Source: Nitrospirillum pindoramense | GTDB taxonomy: Bacteria; Pseudomonadota; Alphaproteobacteria; Azospirillales; Azospirillaceae | Reading direction: 5' to 3' | Length of the DNA: 64,000 nt | Assembly (NCBI RefSeq): GCF_007827955.1 | Contig: NZ_VITR01000010.1 | Span: 62,001-126,000, forward strand | Shown: in pieces, positions 18,625-27,959 of the stretch | How positions within the stretch are numbered: position 1 is the stretch's first letter | Layout: every line of letters begins with the position of its first letter | Notes under the pieces: generated by a model | What the model was told of the DNA's origin: nothing | Database searches by the model: none | Seen by the model: the letters and a program-made list of their open reading frames with translations, nothing else | Position numbers and translations under genes: made by a program

Positions 18625-19410
18625 ATGTCCGAGTTCACGTACGAGAACATCCTGGTCGAGGTGCGCGGCCCCGTGGCCCTGATCCGCCTGAACCGGCCCA
18701 AGGCACTGAACGCCCTGTCCGACGGCCTGGTGACGGATCTGCAGCACGCGCTGGACCGGCTGGAGGATGACGACGCCATTGGCGCCATCGTGGTGACGGG
18801 CAGCGAGAAGGCCTTCGCGGCCGGTGCCGACATCAAGGAGATGAAGGACAAGTCCTACATGGACGCCTATCTGGGCGACTTCATCACCAAGAAGTGGGGC
18901 CGGTTGGCCACCTGCCGCAAGCCGACCATCGCGGCCGTCGCCGGTTACGCCCTGGGGGGCGGCTGCGAACTGGCGATGATGGCGGACATCCTGCTGGCGG
19001 CGGACACCGCCAAGTTCGGGCAGCCGGAAATCACCATCGGCACCATTCCCGGCGCCGGCGGCACCCAGCGCCTGACCCGCGCCATCGGCAAGGCCAAGGC
19101 CATGGAGCTGGTGCTGACCGGCCGCATGATGGACGCCGCGGAGGCCGAGCGCGCCGGCCTGGTGGCGCGCATCGTGCCGGCGGCCGATCTGGTGGAAGAG
19201 GCCGTGCGGGTGGCGGAGAAGATCTGCGGCTACTCCCGCCCGGCGGTGATGATGGCCAAGGAGGCGGTGGACCGGGCGTTTGAACTGACGCTGACCGAGG
19301 GCCTGCGGTTCGAGCGCCGGCTGTTCCATTCCACCTTCGCGCTGGAAGACCAGAAGGAAGGCATGAGCGCGTTCGCGGAAAAGCGCCCGCCCCAGTTCAA
19401 GGGCCGCTGA
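18625..19410 (+). CDS. Enoyl-CoA hydratase (crotonase family)
   Basis: A 261-residue crotonase-fold enzyme that hydrates trans-2-enoyl-CoA in beta-oxidation. The CoA-binding loop [11 protein letters not shown] and the oxyanion segment [17 protein letters not shown] are present. Both catalytic glutamates are in place: GGGCE, and [20 protein letters not shown]. The ribosome site GGAGAGGA precedes ATG 18625; upstream codons in frame are hairpin-flanked non-coding DNA. It probably supports fatty acid or branched-chain amino acid catabolism. Short-chain specificity is likely from length and motifs, but not proven. Confidence 0.92.
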   Translation: MSEFTYENILVEVRGPVALIRLNRPKALNALSDGLVTDLQHALDRLEDDDAIGAIVVTGSEKAFAAGADIKEMKDKSYMDAYLGDFITKKWGRLATCRKPTIAAVAGYALGGGCELAMMADILLAADTAKFGQPEITIGTIPGAGGTQRLTRAIGKAKAMELVLTGRMMDAAEAERAGLVARIVPAADLVEEAVRVAEKICGYSRPAVMMAKEAVDRAFELTLTEGLRFERRLFHSTFALEDQKEGMSAFAEKRPPQFKGR

Positions 19411-19461
19411 GGGACTCCAGGCCAGCAGGCCCATGCTTTTCACAGTATTGGAATCGAGATC

Positions 19462-19692
19462 ATGCGTAGTGCCGTGAAAGTGGGTGCCGCCCGCTCCTGG
19501 GATGAGGAAAGCCTGGCCCGGCTGATTGCCATGAACGCGGCCGGGCAGGACGACCGGGAAATCGCCCAGGCGCTGGGCAGGACCGTGGCGTCCGTCCAGC
19601 ACAAGCGCCACCTGCTGCGCCTGGCCACCCCCGTCGATCATCGCCGGGGCCGGCGCATGCGCCTGGACGACGCGACGGCGGCGGCTCTCTGA
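19462..19692 (+). CDS. Small SANT/GcrA-like helix-turn-helix protein
   Basis: A 76-residue basic protein. Residues 12-56 (SWDEESLARLIAMNAAGQDD, then EIAQALGRTVASVQHKRHLLRL) form a Myb/SANT-like trihelical motif resembling the DNA-binding end of GcrA-type alphaproteobacterial regulators. The tail is Arg-rich (HRRGRRMRL). Codon usage matches its neighbours. The ribosome site is weak (GGAATCGAG). No partner domain is present, so it may be an accessory DNA-binding protein. It lies 51 bp after the enoyl-CoA hydratase gene on the same strand. Confidence 0.6.
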   Translation: MRSAVKVGAARSWDEESLARLIAMNAAGQDDREIAQALGRTVASVQHKRHLLRLATPVDHRRGRRMRLDDATAAAL

Positions 19693-19900
19693 TCCGACCA
19701 GCCGGCCCGGTAATGATCGTCCCACGGGGCGCCCGCGCGCGTTCTTTTCGGCGTGCCGCGGGGCTGATTTTGTTTCGATCTGATCCCGCCGCTAGGCAGC
19801 TTTGAAAATCCGCCGTACCACCTCGACCCTAAAATGCATGACCGTATCCGGCCGGTGGATCGGTTAGGCTACCGTCCTGGGGACACGAAGGCTTGAGAAG

Positions 19901-20980
19901 ATGACGTTCACGATAAACCGCACCTCCACTCCGACCGACGCCGCCACCCTGGCGCGCATCCTGGAAAACCCGGGCTTCGGCAAGGTCTTTACCGACCACA
20001 TGGTGACCATCCGCTGGACGGAGGGGCAGGGCTGGCACGATGCCACGGTAACGGCGCGGGTCCCGTTCTCGCTCGACCCGGCTTCGGCCGTGCTGCATTA
20101 CGCCCAGGAAATCTTCGAGGGGATGAAGGCCTACCGGGCGGCCGACGGCGGCGTGACCCTGTTCCGCCCCGATGCCAATGCCAAGCGCTTCCGGGAATCG
20201 GCCGAGCGCATGGCCATGCCCCTGATCCCGGAAGATCTGTTCCTGGAGGCGGTGGAACAGTTGGTGCGCATCGACCAGGATTGGGTTCCCGGCGGTGAAG
20301 GCAGCCTGTACCTGCGCCCCTTCATGTTCGCCAATGAGGCCTTCCTGGGCGTGCGGCCGGCGTCGGAATACATCTTCTGCGTCATCGCCTGCCCCGTGGG
20401 CGCCTACTTCAAGGGGGGCGCCAAGGCCATCACCATCTGGGCGCCGGAGAACTACACCCGCGCGGCGCCCGGTGGCACCGGTGCCGCCAAGTGCGGTGGC
20501 AATTACGCCGCCAGCCTGATCGCCCAGCTGGAGGCCAGCAAGCATGGCTGCGACCAGGTGGTGTTCCTGGACGCGGCGGAGCATCGCTGGATCGAGGAAC
20601 TGGGCGGCATGAACGTCTTTTTCATCCGCGACGACGGCAGCCTGCTGACGCCGCCGCTGACCGGCACCATCCTGCCCGGCATCACCCGCGACAGCATCAT
20701 CCAGCTGGCCCGCTCGCTGGGCCGCACCGTGGTGGAACAGCCCTATTCCCTGGCCCAGTGGAAGGAGGACGCCGCCACCGGCCGCGTGCGGGAGGCCTTC
20801 GCCTGCGGCACCGCCGCCGTGCTGGCCCCCATCGGCACCGTCCGTACCGCCGAGGGTGACTTCGTCATCGGCAATGGCGAGGGCGGGGCGACCACCGCCG
20901 ACCTGCGGGAACGCCTGGTCGGCATGCAGCGTGGCAGCCAGGCCCCGCTGGTGGAGAGCTGGGTGCGCCGGGTTATTTGA
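19901..20980 (+). CDS. ilvE: Branched-chain amino acid aminotransferase
   Basis: A 359-residue class IV PLP aminotransferase of the long (type II) IlvE subgroup, interconverting Leu, Ile and Val with their 2-oxo acids. Motifs: QEIFEGMKAYR, YLRPFMFANE, the PLP-lysine region GTGAAKCGGNYAASLIAQ, the ELGGMNVFF loop and ACGTAAVLAPIG. GAGAAG lies just before ATG 19901. The 208-bp upstream gap (19693-19900) contains two short frames but no run of branched-chain codons, so leader-peptide control is not supported. A T-tailed hairpin follows the stop. Confidence 0.94.
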   Translation: MTFTINRTSTPTDAATLARILENPGFGKVFTDHMVTIRWTEGQGWHDATVTARVPFSLDPASAVLHYAQEIFEGMKAYRAADGGVTLFRPDANAKRFRESAERMAMPLIPEDLFLEAVEQLVRIDQDWVPGGEGSLYLRPFMFANEAFLGVRPASEYIFCVIACPVGAYFKGGAKAITIWAPENYTRAAPGGTGAAKCGGNYAASLIAQLEASKHGCDQVVFLDAAEHRWIEELGGMNVFFIRDDGSLLTPPLTGTILPGITRDSIIQLARSLGRTVVEQPYSLAQWKEDAATGRVREAFACGTAAVLAPIGTVRTAEGDFVIGNGEGGATTADLRERLVGMQRGSQAPLVESWVRRVI

Positions 20981-20993
20981 CCGTAACGCGTGT

Positions 20994-22505
20994 TCAGGCG
21001 GGCATCCGGCTGCGGGTGCCCGCCTTGGATTTTTCCGCCCCTGATTTTTCCGGGCCGCCTTGGCCCGGCAGGCGCTTGGCCACGGATCGCGCTACTTCCT
21101 CCGCATGGATCAGCACCTGGGGCAGCCCCATCAGCTCACCAAAGGTGGCACGGGCTAGGGGGCCGGCCACCCACAGCGTCTCATCGGGCAGCCCGCGGGC
21201 GTCCAGGACGCGGCTTTGCTCATCCACGGCGATGCCCAGCCCCAGCGCGTCGGGGCGCAGGCGGCCCGAGGTGACCAGGGGGGCGAGGGCCGGGACGGCA
21301 TCAATCAGATGGTCGTGCGCGGGGCCGGTGGCCACCACCACCACGTCCACGATGCGCGTGAGGGCCGCCCCACCGCGTCGGGGGCGCAAGGTGGCGCGGA
21401 TCCCCTCCGGCCCGGCGGCTATGTCGGCCAGGCTGGCCGCCAAAATCTCAAGCTGTCCCCGCGCCTGCATCTTCTGGATGGTCGCCTCCGGCTGCGGGGC
21501 GATGCGATAGCGGTGCGCGTCCCAGAAGGGGCGCAGGTGGCGCAGCACCTTGCGCTTCTCCTCCAAGGGCAGGGCCTGCCAGACGGCGCGGGCGTCGCGG
21601 CGCACAGCGTCCAGCACCGCCTGCCACGGCCGGCCCTCCACCTCCGCCGCCGTGACCGTGGCGCGGATGCGGCGCAGCAGGGCCAGGGCCGTCCGCTCCG
21701 GCCGGGTGGTGAAATCGCCCACCAGGTCGGTCGCGTCCAGGGCATGCCCCCGGGGCGTCAGCCCACGACGCGAGAAGACGGTGACGGGCCCCCGGTGCCC
21801 GCCCGCGTCCAGGCTGGCGACGATGTCCGCCATGGTGAGGCCCGAGCCCACCACCAGCACGCGGGCGTCGGGGGCCACGGCCTCCAAGGCGCCAGGCGCC
21901 CAGGGATTGGCGATCAGGCGCGGGTCATCGCCCAGAGCTTGCGTCAGGATGCGGGGCGGGGCGGGCGGGGGATGGCTGGTGGCGATGATGACCACGTCGG
22001 CCACCAGGCGGGCGCCATTCTCCAGCGCCACGGCATAGCCGATGGACTGTCCCGGCGGCGCGTCGCGGGGGATGGGGGTGACGGCCGCCGCGCGCCGCTG
22101 CACATGCCGGATATGGGCGGGGCCGTCCGAAGCCGCCTGTTCCCGCACCAGCCCGTCGAGATAGCGCCCGAACTCCAGCCGGCTGGCGAAAATATGCCCG
22201 CCCTTGACCAGGGCCTGGGGATCGGTGGCCAGCACGCCGGAGCGGCGCAGCCAGCGGTCGAAATGCCCCATGTCGGCGGAAAAGGCACTCATGCGCGCCG
22301 CCGGCACGTTGATGCGATGCTGCGGGTCGGGCGTGGAATAGGCGACCCCGCCACCCAGCAGGGGACGCGGCTCCACGATGTCAATGTCCACGGGTACGGT
22401 CACGGCCCGGGCCAGGTGCAGGGCGGCGACGGCCCCGCTGAACCCGCCGCCCAGGATGACGACGCGGGGGGCGGCGCGATGGTGGGGCGTGTCACCCAGT
22501 GACAT
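20994..22505 (-). CDS. FAD/NAD(P)-binding oxidoreductase at end of the ssu operon
   Basis: A 503-residue flavoprotein with an N-terminal Rossmann fold (RVVILGGGFSGAVAALHLAR), a second dinucleotide motif (RVLVVGSGLTMADIVASL near 225) and the late ATG-type motif VVVVATGPAHDH. It matches the FAD/NAD(P)-binding YdhS-like group, whose members often follow sulfonate or nitrate/taurine ABC genes. No flavin reductase gene (ssuE) is in the operon, so this protein may supply electrons to SsuD or act on a sulfonate product; both ideas are inference. It is the last of eight co-oriented genes, 26 bp after ssuB2. Confidence 0.82.
   Translation of the reverse strand: MSLGDTPHHRAAPRVVILGGGFSGAVAALHLARAVTVPVDIDIVEPRPLLGGGVAYSTPDPQHRINVPAARMSAFSADMGHFDRWLRRSGVLATDPQALVKGGHIFASRLEFGRYLDGLVREQAASDGPAHIRHVQRRAAAVTPIPRDAPPGQSIGYAVALENGARLVADVVIIATSHPPPAPPRILTQALGDDPRLIANPWAPGALEAVAPDARVLVVGSGLTMADIVASLDAGGHRGPVTVFSRRGLTPRGHALDATDLVGDFTTRPERTALALLRRIRATVTAAEVEGRPWQAVLDAVRRDARAVWQALPLEEKRKVLRHLRPFWDAHRYRIAPQPEATIQKMQARGQLEILAASLADIAAGPEGIRATLRPRRGGAALTRIVDVVVVATGPAHDHLIDAVPALAPLVTSGRLRPDALGLGIAVDEQSRVLDARGLPDETLWVAGPLARATFGELMGLPQVLIHAEEVARSVAKRLPGQGGPEKSGAEKSKAGTRSRMPA
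20996..21034 (+). terminator. Rho-independent terminator of ilvE
   Basis: AGGCGGGCA (20996-21004) and TGCCCGCCT (21017-21025) form a 9-bp stem with a 12-nt loop, followed within 5 nt by TTTTT (21030-21034). It begins 16 bp after the ilvE stop and overlaps the 3' end of the opposing FAD/NAD(P) protein gene. Confidence 0.7.
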
Positions 22506-22531
22506 GGGGGAACCCGATCAAGTGATACCGT

Positions 22532-23314
22532 TCATAGGGCGGCGGCGGTCAGGCTGTCGGGTGCCAGAGTGTCAGGCGCCAGCGATTGGTTCAAGGCGGC
22601 ACGTAGCCGCCTTTTATGAACTTCAAAATTATGGGCGTCGCGGTCCCGGGGGCGGGACAGGGCCACCGTCTGGATGTCGTCGACCCGGCCGGGGCGGGGC
22701 CGCAGGGTCACCACGCGGTCGGCCAGCACCAGCGCTTCCTCAATATCATGGGTGACCAGCACCAGGGTCGGCCGGTCGAAGGCCCACAATTCCAGCAGAT
22801 GGTCCTGCAGGGCGGTGCGGGTCAGGGCGTCCAGGGCCGAGAATGGCTCATCCAGCAGCAGCACTTGCGGCCGAGTGACCAGCGCCCGCGCCAAAGCCGC
22901 GCGCTGCGCCTGGCCGCCCGACAGTTCCCGCGGCCAGGCCTGGGCATGTTCGGCCAAGCCCACCCGCTCCAGCGCCAGGGCCACGCGCACGGCGCGCTCG
23001 CCGGCATCCAGCGAGGACAATCCGAAACCGACATTCTCCGCAACCGTCAGCCAGGGCAGCAGGCGCGGCTCCTGGAACACCAGGCCCACGGCCGGATGGG
23101 GCCCGCGCACCACGTCGCCGCCCACCCTCACCGATCCGGCGTTGGGCGTTTCCAAGCCGGCGACCAAGCGCAACAGTGTGCTCTTGCCGCAGCCGGAGCC
23201 GCCGACGATGGCCAGGATTTCGCCCGCCGACACGCTGAGGTCGATGCCAGCCAGGGCGCGCAGGCCATTGGGGTAGGTCTTGGCCAAGCCAGCGATCTCC
23301 ACCGCGACACTCAT
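22532..23314 (-). CDS. ssuB: Aliphatic sulfonate ABC transporter ATP-binding protein (system 2)
   Basis: A 260-residue ABC ATPase of the nitrate/sulfonate/taurine class: Walker A GGSGCGKST near 40, Q-loop VFQEPRLLPW, signature LSGGQAQR, Walker B VLLLDEPFSALD and switch His in THDIEE. The start codon overlaps the stop of the permease gene (ATGA at 23314), so translation is coupled. The frame continues upstream without a stop, but only as an out-of-register reading of the permease gene. Partner of the permease and binding protein immediately upstream. Confidence 0.92.
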   Translation of the reverse strand: MSVAVEIAGLAKTYPNGLRALAGIDLSVSAGEILAIVGGSGCGKSTLLRLVAGLETPNAGSVRVGGDVVRGPHPAVGLVFQEPRLLPWLTVAENVGFGLSSLDAGERAVRVALALERVGLAEHAQAWPRELSGGQAQRAALARALVTRPQVLLLDEPFSALDALTRTALQDHLLELWAFDRPTLVLVTHDIEEALVLADRVVTLRPRPGRVDDIQTVALSRPRDRDAHNFEVHKRRLRAALNQSLAPDTLAPDSLTAAAL

Positions 23315-24165
23315 CACCGTCCCCCCTGATAGGCGTCCTGCCAGCGCAGGGCCGGCTTGAACAGTGCCATAAGCAGGGCATCCGCCATCTTGCCCAGCAG
23401 GGCGAACACCAGGATGGCGGCGATGATCTGGTCCGGCTTGCCCAGTTGCTGGCCATCCACCAGCAGATAACCGATGCCCTCCGACGCGCCCATGTACTCG
23501 GCCGCCACCACGAACATCCAGCCGAGGCCCAATCCGGTGCGTAGCGCCACCACCAGCGCCGGCAGGATGGCGGGCAACAGGATGCGCCGCGCCAGGGCCA
23601 GTCCGGACAGCCGATAGATGCGCCCCACTTCCACGATCTTGCGATCCACCCCCAGCACCGCCGCCATGACGCCGAGGTAGACGGGAAAGAAGACGCCCAC
23701 CGCGATCAGCGCCACCTTGGACGTCTCGAAAATGCCCAGCCACAGCAGGAACAGGGGCACCCAGGCCAGGGAGGGGATGGCGCGCAGTCCTTGCAGGGCC
23801 GGGTCCACCAGGCGGCGGAACAGGGGCGAATAACTGGCCGCGAGGCCGGACAGGATGCCGGCGGCACCGCCCAGGACGAAGCCCGCGCCAACGCGGGCGG
23901 CGGTGGCGCCGACATGGGGCCACAGCTCGCCGGACCGGGCCAGTTTCCACAGGGCTGCGGCCACCCGGCTCGGCGGGGGCACCAGGCGGCCGCTGGCCAG
24001 GCCGGCCTGCACCACGATTTCCCACCCCGCCGCCGCCAGCAGCGGCAGGGCCAGGCCCAGCAGCAGGGGGCGCCAGTCCGGCCAGGCCACGCGCCAGGGG
24101 CGGGGGCCGGCGGCGGCGGTGGCCAACGTCCCGTTCTCCAGCCCCGCCGTCGCCTCCACCGTCAT
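23314..24165 (-). CDS. ssuC: Aliphatic sulfonate ABC transporter permease (system 2)
   Basis: A 283-residue inner-membrane permease with about six hydrophobic segments, the first near residues 34-52 after a long soluble N-terminal tail. The EAA loop that docks the ATPase is visible as EVGRIYRLSGLALARRILLP. The C-terminal half matches SsuC/TauC proteins (GLGWMFVVAAEYMGASEGIGYLL). It begins 3 bp after the binding-protein stop and overlaps the downstream ATPase gene by ATGA. Confidence 0.92.
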   Translation of the reverse strand: MTVEATAGLENGTLATAAAGPRPWRVAWPDWRPLLLGLALPLLAAAGWEIVVQAGLASGRLVPPPSRVAAALWKLARSGELWPHVGATAARVGAGFVLGGAAGILSGLAASYSPLFRRLVDPALQGLRAIPSLAWVPLFLLWLGIFETSKVALIAVGVFFPVYLGVMAAVLGVDRKIVEVGRIYRLSGLALARRILLPAILPALVVALRTGLGLGWMFVVAAEYMGASEGIGYLLVDGQQLGKPDQIIAAILVFALLGKMADALLMALFKPALRWQDAYQGGR

Positions 24166-24168
24166 GGC

Positions 24169-25176
24169 TCAGCCCACGGCGAAGCGGCTGTCGACCAGCT
24201 CAGCCGCCGCCTTGCGCACATCCACCCCGGCCTCGATCAGGCCCACCTGCTGCATGGCAAGACCGGAGGCCACCACGCTGTCAGCCTGCGCCGGCTTCAG
24301 ATGCCCCTGGCTAAGGTCCGTGCGCTGCAACTGCCTGGCCACCACCGCGTCCGCCAGCTTGGTTTGGGCGGTCAGGCTGGCGGCCAGGGCGTCGGGATGG
24401 CCCTGGGCGAAGGTGCGCGCCTTCTCATAGGCGGCCAGCACCTTTTGCACCACACCGGGGTTCTCCGCCGCGAAGGCATCGCGCACGTTCAGGGCGCCCC
24501 AGCTGTTGAAAGCCGGATTGCGGTACAGCAAGCGGGCGCCGTTCTCGATCTCCGCCGCCGCCATCAGCGGATCCAGGCCGGCCCAGGCGTCCACATCGCC
24601 CCGCAACAAGGCCTGCTTGCCGTCCGGATGTTGCAGCAGGACCAGCTTCACGTCGTCCTGGGTCAGGCCGGCGCCCGCCAGCGCCCGCACCAGGAAGATA
24701 TGCGGGTCGGTTCCCCGCGTGACCGCGATGCGTTTGCCCTTCAGGTCGGCGATGGTCTTGGCCGGGCTGTCGGCCGGCACCACCAGCGCCGTCCATTCCG
24801 GCTTGGAATAGACATAGACGGACCGGATGGGGTTGCCGCCGATGCGGCCCAGCAGCGCCGCCGCGCTGGCGGTGGAACCGAAGTCGAGGCTGCCGGCGTT
24901 CAGGAACTCCAGCGCCTTGTTGCTGCCCAGCGATTGAACCCAGCGGACGCCGATGCCATCGGCCTTCAACTCCTCCTCCAGCCAGCCCTTGTCCTTCAGC
25001 AGCAGGCTGACAGGGCTGTAGGTGGCGTAGTCCAGGCGCAGTTCGGTGATCTTGGCCGCCGGCTGGGCAAGGGCGGACGCCGGACGCAACAGCGGGGCGG
25101 CTGCCAGGGCGACGCCGCCCGCCAGCAGGGTACGGCGCGTCGGGGCGGGGGCCTTGATTATAATCCTGGTCGTCAT
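24169..25176 (-). CDS. ssuA: Aliphatic sulfonate ABC transporter substrate-binding protein (system 2)
   Basis: A 335-residue periplasmic binding protein of the SsuA/TauA type. The N-terminus carries a Tat-like signal (PTRRTLLAGGVALAAAPLL), so export may be twin-arginine dependent, unlike the Sec signal on the first binding protein of this operon. Family landmarks are LNAGSLDFGSTASAAALL, VPADSPAKTIADLKGKRIAV and GDVDAWAGLDP. The start at 25176 follows AAGGAAAGC; longer in-frame readings cross the upstream ATPase gene. A second, diverged copy of this function suggests a different sulfonate range. Confidence 0.92.
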   Translation of the reverse strand: MTTRIIIKAPAPTRRTLLAGGVALAAAPLLRPASALAQPAAKITELRLDYATYSPVSLLLKDKGWLEEELKADGIGVRWVQSLGSNKALEFLNAGSLDFGSTASAAALLGRIGGNPIRSVYVYSKPEWTALVVPADSPAKTIADLKGKRIAVTRGTDPHIFLVRALAGAGLTQDDVKLVLLQHPDGKQALLRGDVDAWAGLDPLMAAAEIENGARLLYRNPAFNSWGALNVRDAFAAENPGVVQKVLAAYEKARTFAQGHPDALAASLTAQTKLADAVVARQLQRTDLSQGHLKPAQADSVVASGLAMQQVGLIEAGVDVRKAAAELVDSRFAVG

Positions 25177-25192
25177 GGGGGCTTTCCTTCTT

Positions 25193-25972
25193 CTAGACGG
25201 CGGTGAGGATGCGGCGTTCCAGCTCCGCCAGGCGTGGGGTGCCGGCGGCGCGGGCATTGCGGGGGATGTCGATGGCGACATCGTCGGCCACCACGCCGTC
25301 GCGCAGCACCAGGACGCGGTCGGCCAGGGCCACGGCCTCCGCCACGTCATGGGTGATGAGGATGGCGGTGAAGCCGTGCTGGCGCCAAACGCGGGTCAGC
25401 AGGCGGTGCATGTCCGCCCGGGTCAGGGCGTCCAGGGCGCCGAAGGGCTCATCCAGCAGCAGGATGCCCGGTTCCGTCACCAGGGCGCGGGCCAGGGCCA
25501 CGCGCTGCTTCTGCCCGCCGGACAGGACGTAGGGCCAATCGCCGGCGCGGTCGGCCAGGCCCACCTCCGCCAGCAGGGCCTGGGCCCGCTCCTTCCAGCC
25601 GGGGCCACGGGCGATGCCGACATTGCTCAGCACCCGCTGCCAGGGCAGCAGGCGGGCTTCCTGGAACAGCAGGCGCACGTCGGGCTGCAAGCCCCGGCGG
25701 GCCGTGCCGTTGATGCGGATGGTGCCGCCGGTGGGGCTGTCCAGCCCGGCGATCAGGCGCATGAGGGTGGTCTTCCCGCCGCCGGAGCGCCCGACCACGG
25801 CGACGAACTGCCCGGCCGGGATGGTCAAATCCAGGCCCCGCAGCACGCCGACGTCGCCGAAGGCCTTGGTGACCCCGTCAAAAGCCAGCTCCAGCCCCCG
25901 GCCGGCCCCCCCGTCGGCAGCCGTGGCCGCCGGCTCTTCAACATCCGGAACCGCGCGCAAGGGCACCATCAT
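25193..25972 (-). CDS. ssuB: Aliphatic sulfonate ABC transporter ATP-binding protein (system 1)
   Basis: A 259-residue ABC ATPase with Walker [11 protein letters not shown]-loop [10 protein letters not shown], signature LSGGQKQR, Walker [13 protein letters not shown] and His switch THDVAEA. It starts with two consecutive ATGs; the first (25972) overlaps the permease stop as ATGA, which marks it as the start. It pairs with the upstream permease and first binding protein. It shares the same layout with the system 2 ATPase but differs over much of its length, so the two transporters are paralogues rather than a recent duplication. Confidence 0.92.
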   Translation of the reverse strand: MMVPLRAVPDVEEPAATAADGGAGRGLELAFDGVTKAFGDVGVLRGLDLTIPAGQFVAVVGRSGGGKTTLMRLIAGLDSPTGGTIRINGTARRGLQPDVRLLFQEARLLPWQRVLSNVGIARGPGWKERAQALLAEVGLADRAGDWPYVLSGGQKQRVALARALVTEPGILLLDEPFGALDALTRADMHRLLTRVWRQHGFTAILITHDVAEAVALADRVLVLRDGVVADDVAIDIPRNARAAGTPRLAELERRILTAV

Positions 25973-26748
25973 GCCGCCTCCAGCCCGGTGTGGAAGGAGG
26001 GGTTCCAGTCCAGCGCCCTGCGCTCCAGCCAGCGGGACGCGATGTCCGCCAGCTTGCCCAGCAGGGCGTAGACGATGATACCCAGCAGCACCATGTCGGT
26101 CTGCAGGAACTCCCGCGCGTTCATGGTCATGTAGCCGATGCCGGAGGAGGCGGAGATGGTTTCCGCCACGATCAGGGTCAGCCACATGATGCCCAGGGCG
26201 TAGCGCAAGCCCACCAGGATGTTGGGCAGGGCGCCCGGCAGGATGACGCGCAGGTACAGGGCCACCGGCCCCAGGCCGTAGACCCGCCCCATCTCCACCA
26301 AGCCCCGATCAACGGACCGGATGCCGTGGAAGGTGTTGAGGTACATGGGGAACAGCACGCCGACGGCCACCAGGAAGACCTTGGCCTCTTCCCCGATGCC
26401 GAACCACAGGATGACCATGGGGATGATGGCCAGGTGCGGCACGTTGCGCAGCATCTGCAGGCTGCTGTCCAGGATGTCCTCGGCCAGGGGCAGGGCGCCG
26501 TTGATCAGGCCCAGGGCGAAGCCCAGGCCGCCGCCGATGACGAGGCCCAGGAAGGCGCGCTCCGCGCTGATCCCCACATGGTGGGGCAGGCTGCCGTCAC
26601 GCAGGGTCGCCCAGAAGGCGACGGCGATATCGCTGGGCGCCGGCAGCACCCGCGCCGACAGCCACCCCACCTTGGCCGCGACCTCCCACCCCGCCAGCAG
26701 GGCCAGGGGCAGCAGCCAGGGCAACAGACCGCGCCTCAGCCCGGTCAT
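25969..26748 (-). CDS. ssuC: Aliphatic sulfonate ABC transporter permease (system 1)
   Basis: A 259-residue permease with six or so membrane spans, beginning directly with a hydrophobic segment ([17 protein letters not shown]). The EAA motif region reads [20 protein letters not shown], and the C-terminal segment [25 protein letters not shown] is that of SsuC. The start overlaps the ssuD stop as ATGA at 26748. Upstream codons in the same frame belong to an out-of-register reading of ssuD. Confidence 0.93.
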   Translation of the reverse strand: MTGLRRGLLPWLLPLALLAGWEVAAKVGWLSARVLPAPSDIAVAFWATLRDGSLPHHVGISAERAFLGLVIGGGLGFALGLINGALPLAEDILDSSLQMLRNVPHLAIIPMVILWFGIGEEAKVFLVAVGVLFPMYLNTFHGIRSVDRGLVEMGRVYGLGPVALYLRVILPGALPNILVGLRYALGIMWLTLIVAETISASSGIGYMTMNAREFLQTDMVLLGIIVYALLGKLADIASRWLERRALDWNPSFHTGLEAA

Positions 26749-27959
26749 GATGCCGACGCCTGGCGCAGGGCGACGGTCTCCTTGGCCACCGGGGGCAGGG
26801 TGTTGGCGATGCGTTCGCCAAAGGGCCCGTGGTTGGTGGCCTCGCCCCGGTCGCGGCCATTGCCGGGGGCCAGCGGCAGCAGGGGGAACACCAGCTCGGC
26901 GAAGCGGTAGGCCTCCTCCAGGTGCGGATAGCCCGACAGGATGAAGCTGTCGATGCCGACGGCCATGTATTCCTTCATGCGCTGGGCCACCGTTTCCGGA
27001 TCGCCCACCAGGGCGGTGCCGGCCCCGCCGCGCACCAGGCCCACGCCGGCCCACAGGTTGGGGCTGACCTCCAGCTTGTCGCGCCGGCCACCGTGCAGCG
27101 CCTGCATGCGGGCCTGGCCCACGCTGTCCATGCGGGCGAAGGTCTTCTGCGCCTGGGCGATGGTGGCGTCGTCGACGTGCTGGATCAGGTCATCGGCGGC
27201 CCGCCAGGCGGCCTCATTGGTTTCGCGCACGATGACGTGCAGACGGATGCCGAAGGTCACCGTGCGGCCCTTCGCGGCGGCGGCGGCCCGCACGACGGCC
27301 ACCTTCTCCGCCACCTGCTCCGGCGGCTCGCCCCAGGTCAGGTACTTGTCCACCGTCTCCGCCGCCACGTCGATGCCGGCGGTGGATGACCCGCCGAAGT
27401 ACAGTGGCGGGTAGGGACGCTGCAGGGAGGGGAAGAACAGGCGGCCATCCTCGATGCGGATATGCTGGCCTTGGTAATGCACCGTTTCGCCCGCCAGCAG
27501 ACGGGTCCAGACATCCAGGAACTCCCGCGTCACCTCATAGCGCTCGGCATGCGACAGGAAGATGCCGTCGCCGGCGTTCTCCACCGGGTCGCCGCCGGTC
27601 ACCACGTTGATCAGCAGCCGGCCGTCGGACACGCGGTCCAGCGTGGCCGCCATGCGGGCCGAAACGGTGGGCGACTGCAGGCCGGGCCGCACCGCCACCA
27701 GATAGCGCAACCGCTCCGTCAGCGGGGCCAGGGCGGAGGCGATGACCCAGCTGTCCTCGCAACTGCGCCCCGTGGGCAGCAGCACGCCATAATAGCCCAG
27801 GCTGTCGGCGGCCTGCGCGATCTGCTTCAGATAATCGAAGCTGACGGCGCGGGCGCCCTGGGTGGTGCCCAGGTAACGGCCGTCGCCGTGGGTGGGGATG
27901 AACCAGAAGACGTTGGCTTCGGTGACGGGTTGGGCGGGGGGAAGGGCGGTGCTGCTCAT
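26745..27959 (-). CDS. ssuD: FMNH2-dependent alkanesulfonate monooxygenase
   Basis: A 404-residue bacterial-luciferase-fold monooxygenase that cleaves C1-C14 alkanesulfonates to aldehyde and sulfite using reduced FMN. The SsuD signature is clear: [18 protein letters not shown] at the N-terminus, [33 protein letters not shown] and YFGGSSTAG. The C-terminal 25 residues extend beyond the usual end. It is coupled to ssuA1 upstream and the permease downstream through ATGA overlaps. No NAD(P)H:FMN reductase (SsuE) gene is found in the operon. Confidence 0.95.
   Translation of the reverse strand: MSSTALPPAQPVTEANVFWFIPTHGDGRYLGTTQGARAVSFDYLKQIAQAADSLGYYGVLLPTGRSCEDSWVIASALAPLTERLRYLVAVRPGLQSPTVSARMAATLDRVSDGRLLINVVTGGDPVENAGDGIFLSHAERYEVTREFLDVWTRLLAGETVHYQGQHIRIEDGRLFFPSLQRPYPPLYFGGSSTAGIDVAAETVDKYLTWGEPPEQVAEKVAVVRAAAAAKGRTVTFGIRLHVIVRETNEAAWRAADDLIQHVDDATIAQAQKTFARMDSVGQARMQALHGGRRDKLEVSPNLWAGVGLVRGGAGTALVGDPETVAQRMKEYMAVGIDSFILSGYPHLEEAYRFAELVFPLLPLAPGNGRDRGEATNHGPFGERIANTLPPVAKETVALRQASAS

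Noticed and set aside
19802-19835. TTGAAA and TAAAAT as an ilvE promoter
   Set aside because: The spacer would be 22 bp, too long for a sigma70 promoter.
19693-19900. Leader-peptide attenuation of ilvE
   Set aside because: Two short frames exist but neither has a run of Ile, Leu or Val codons, and no terminator/antiterminator pair was found.
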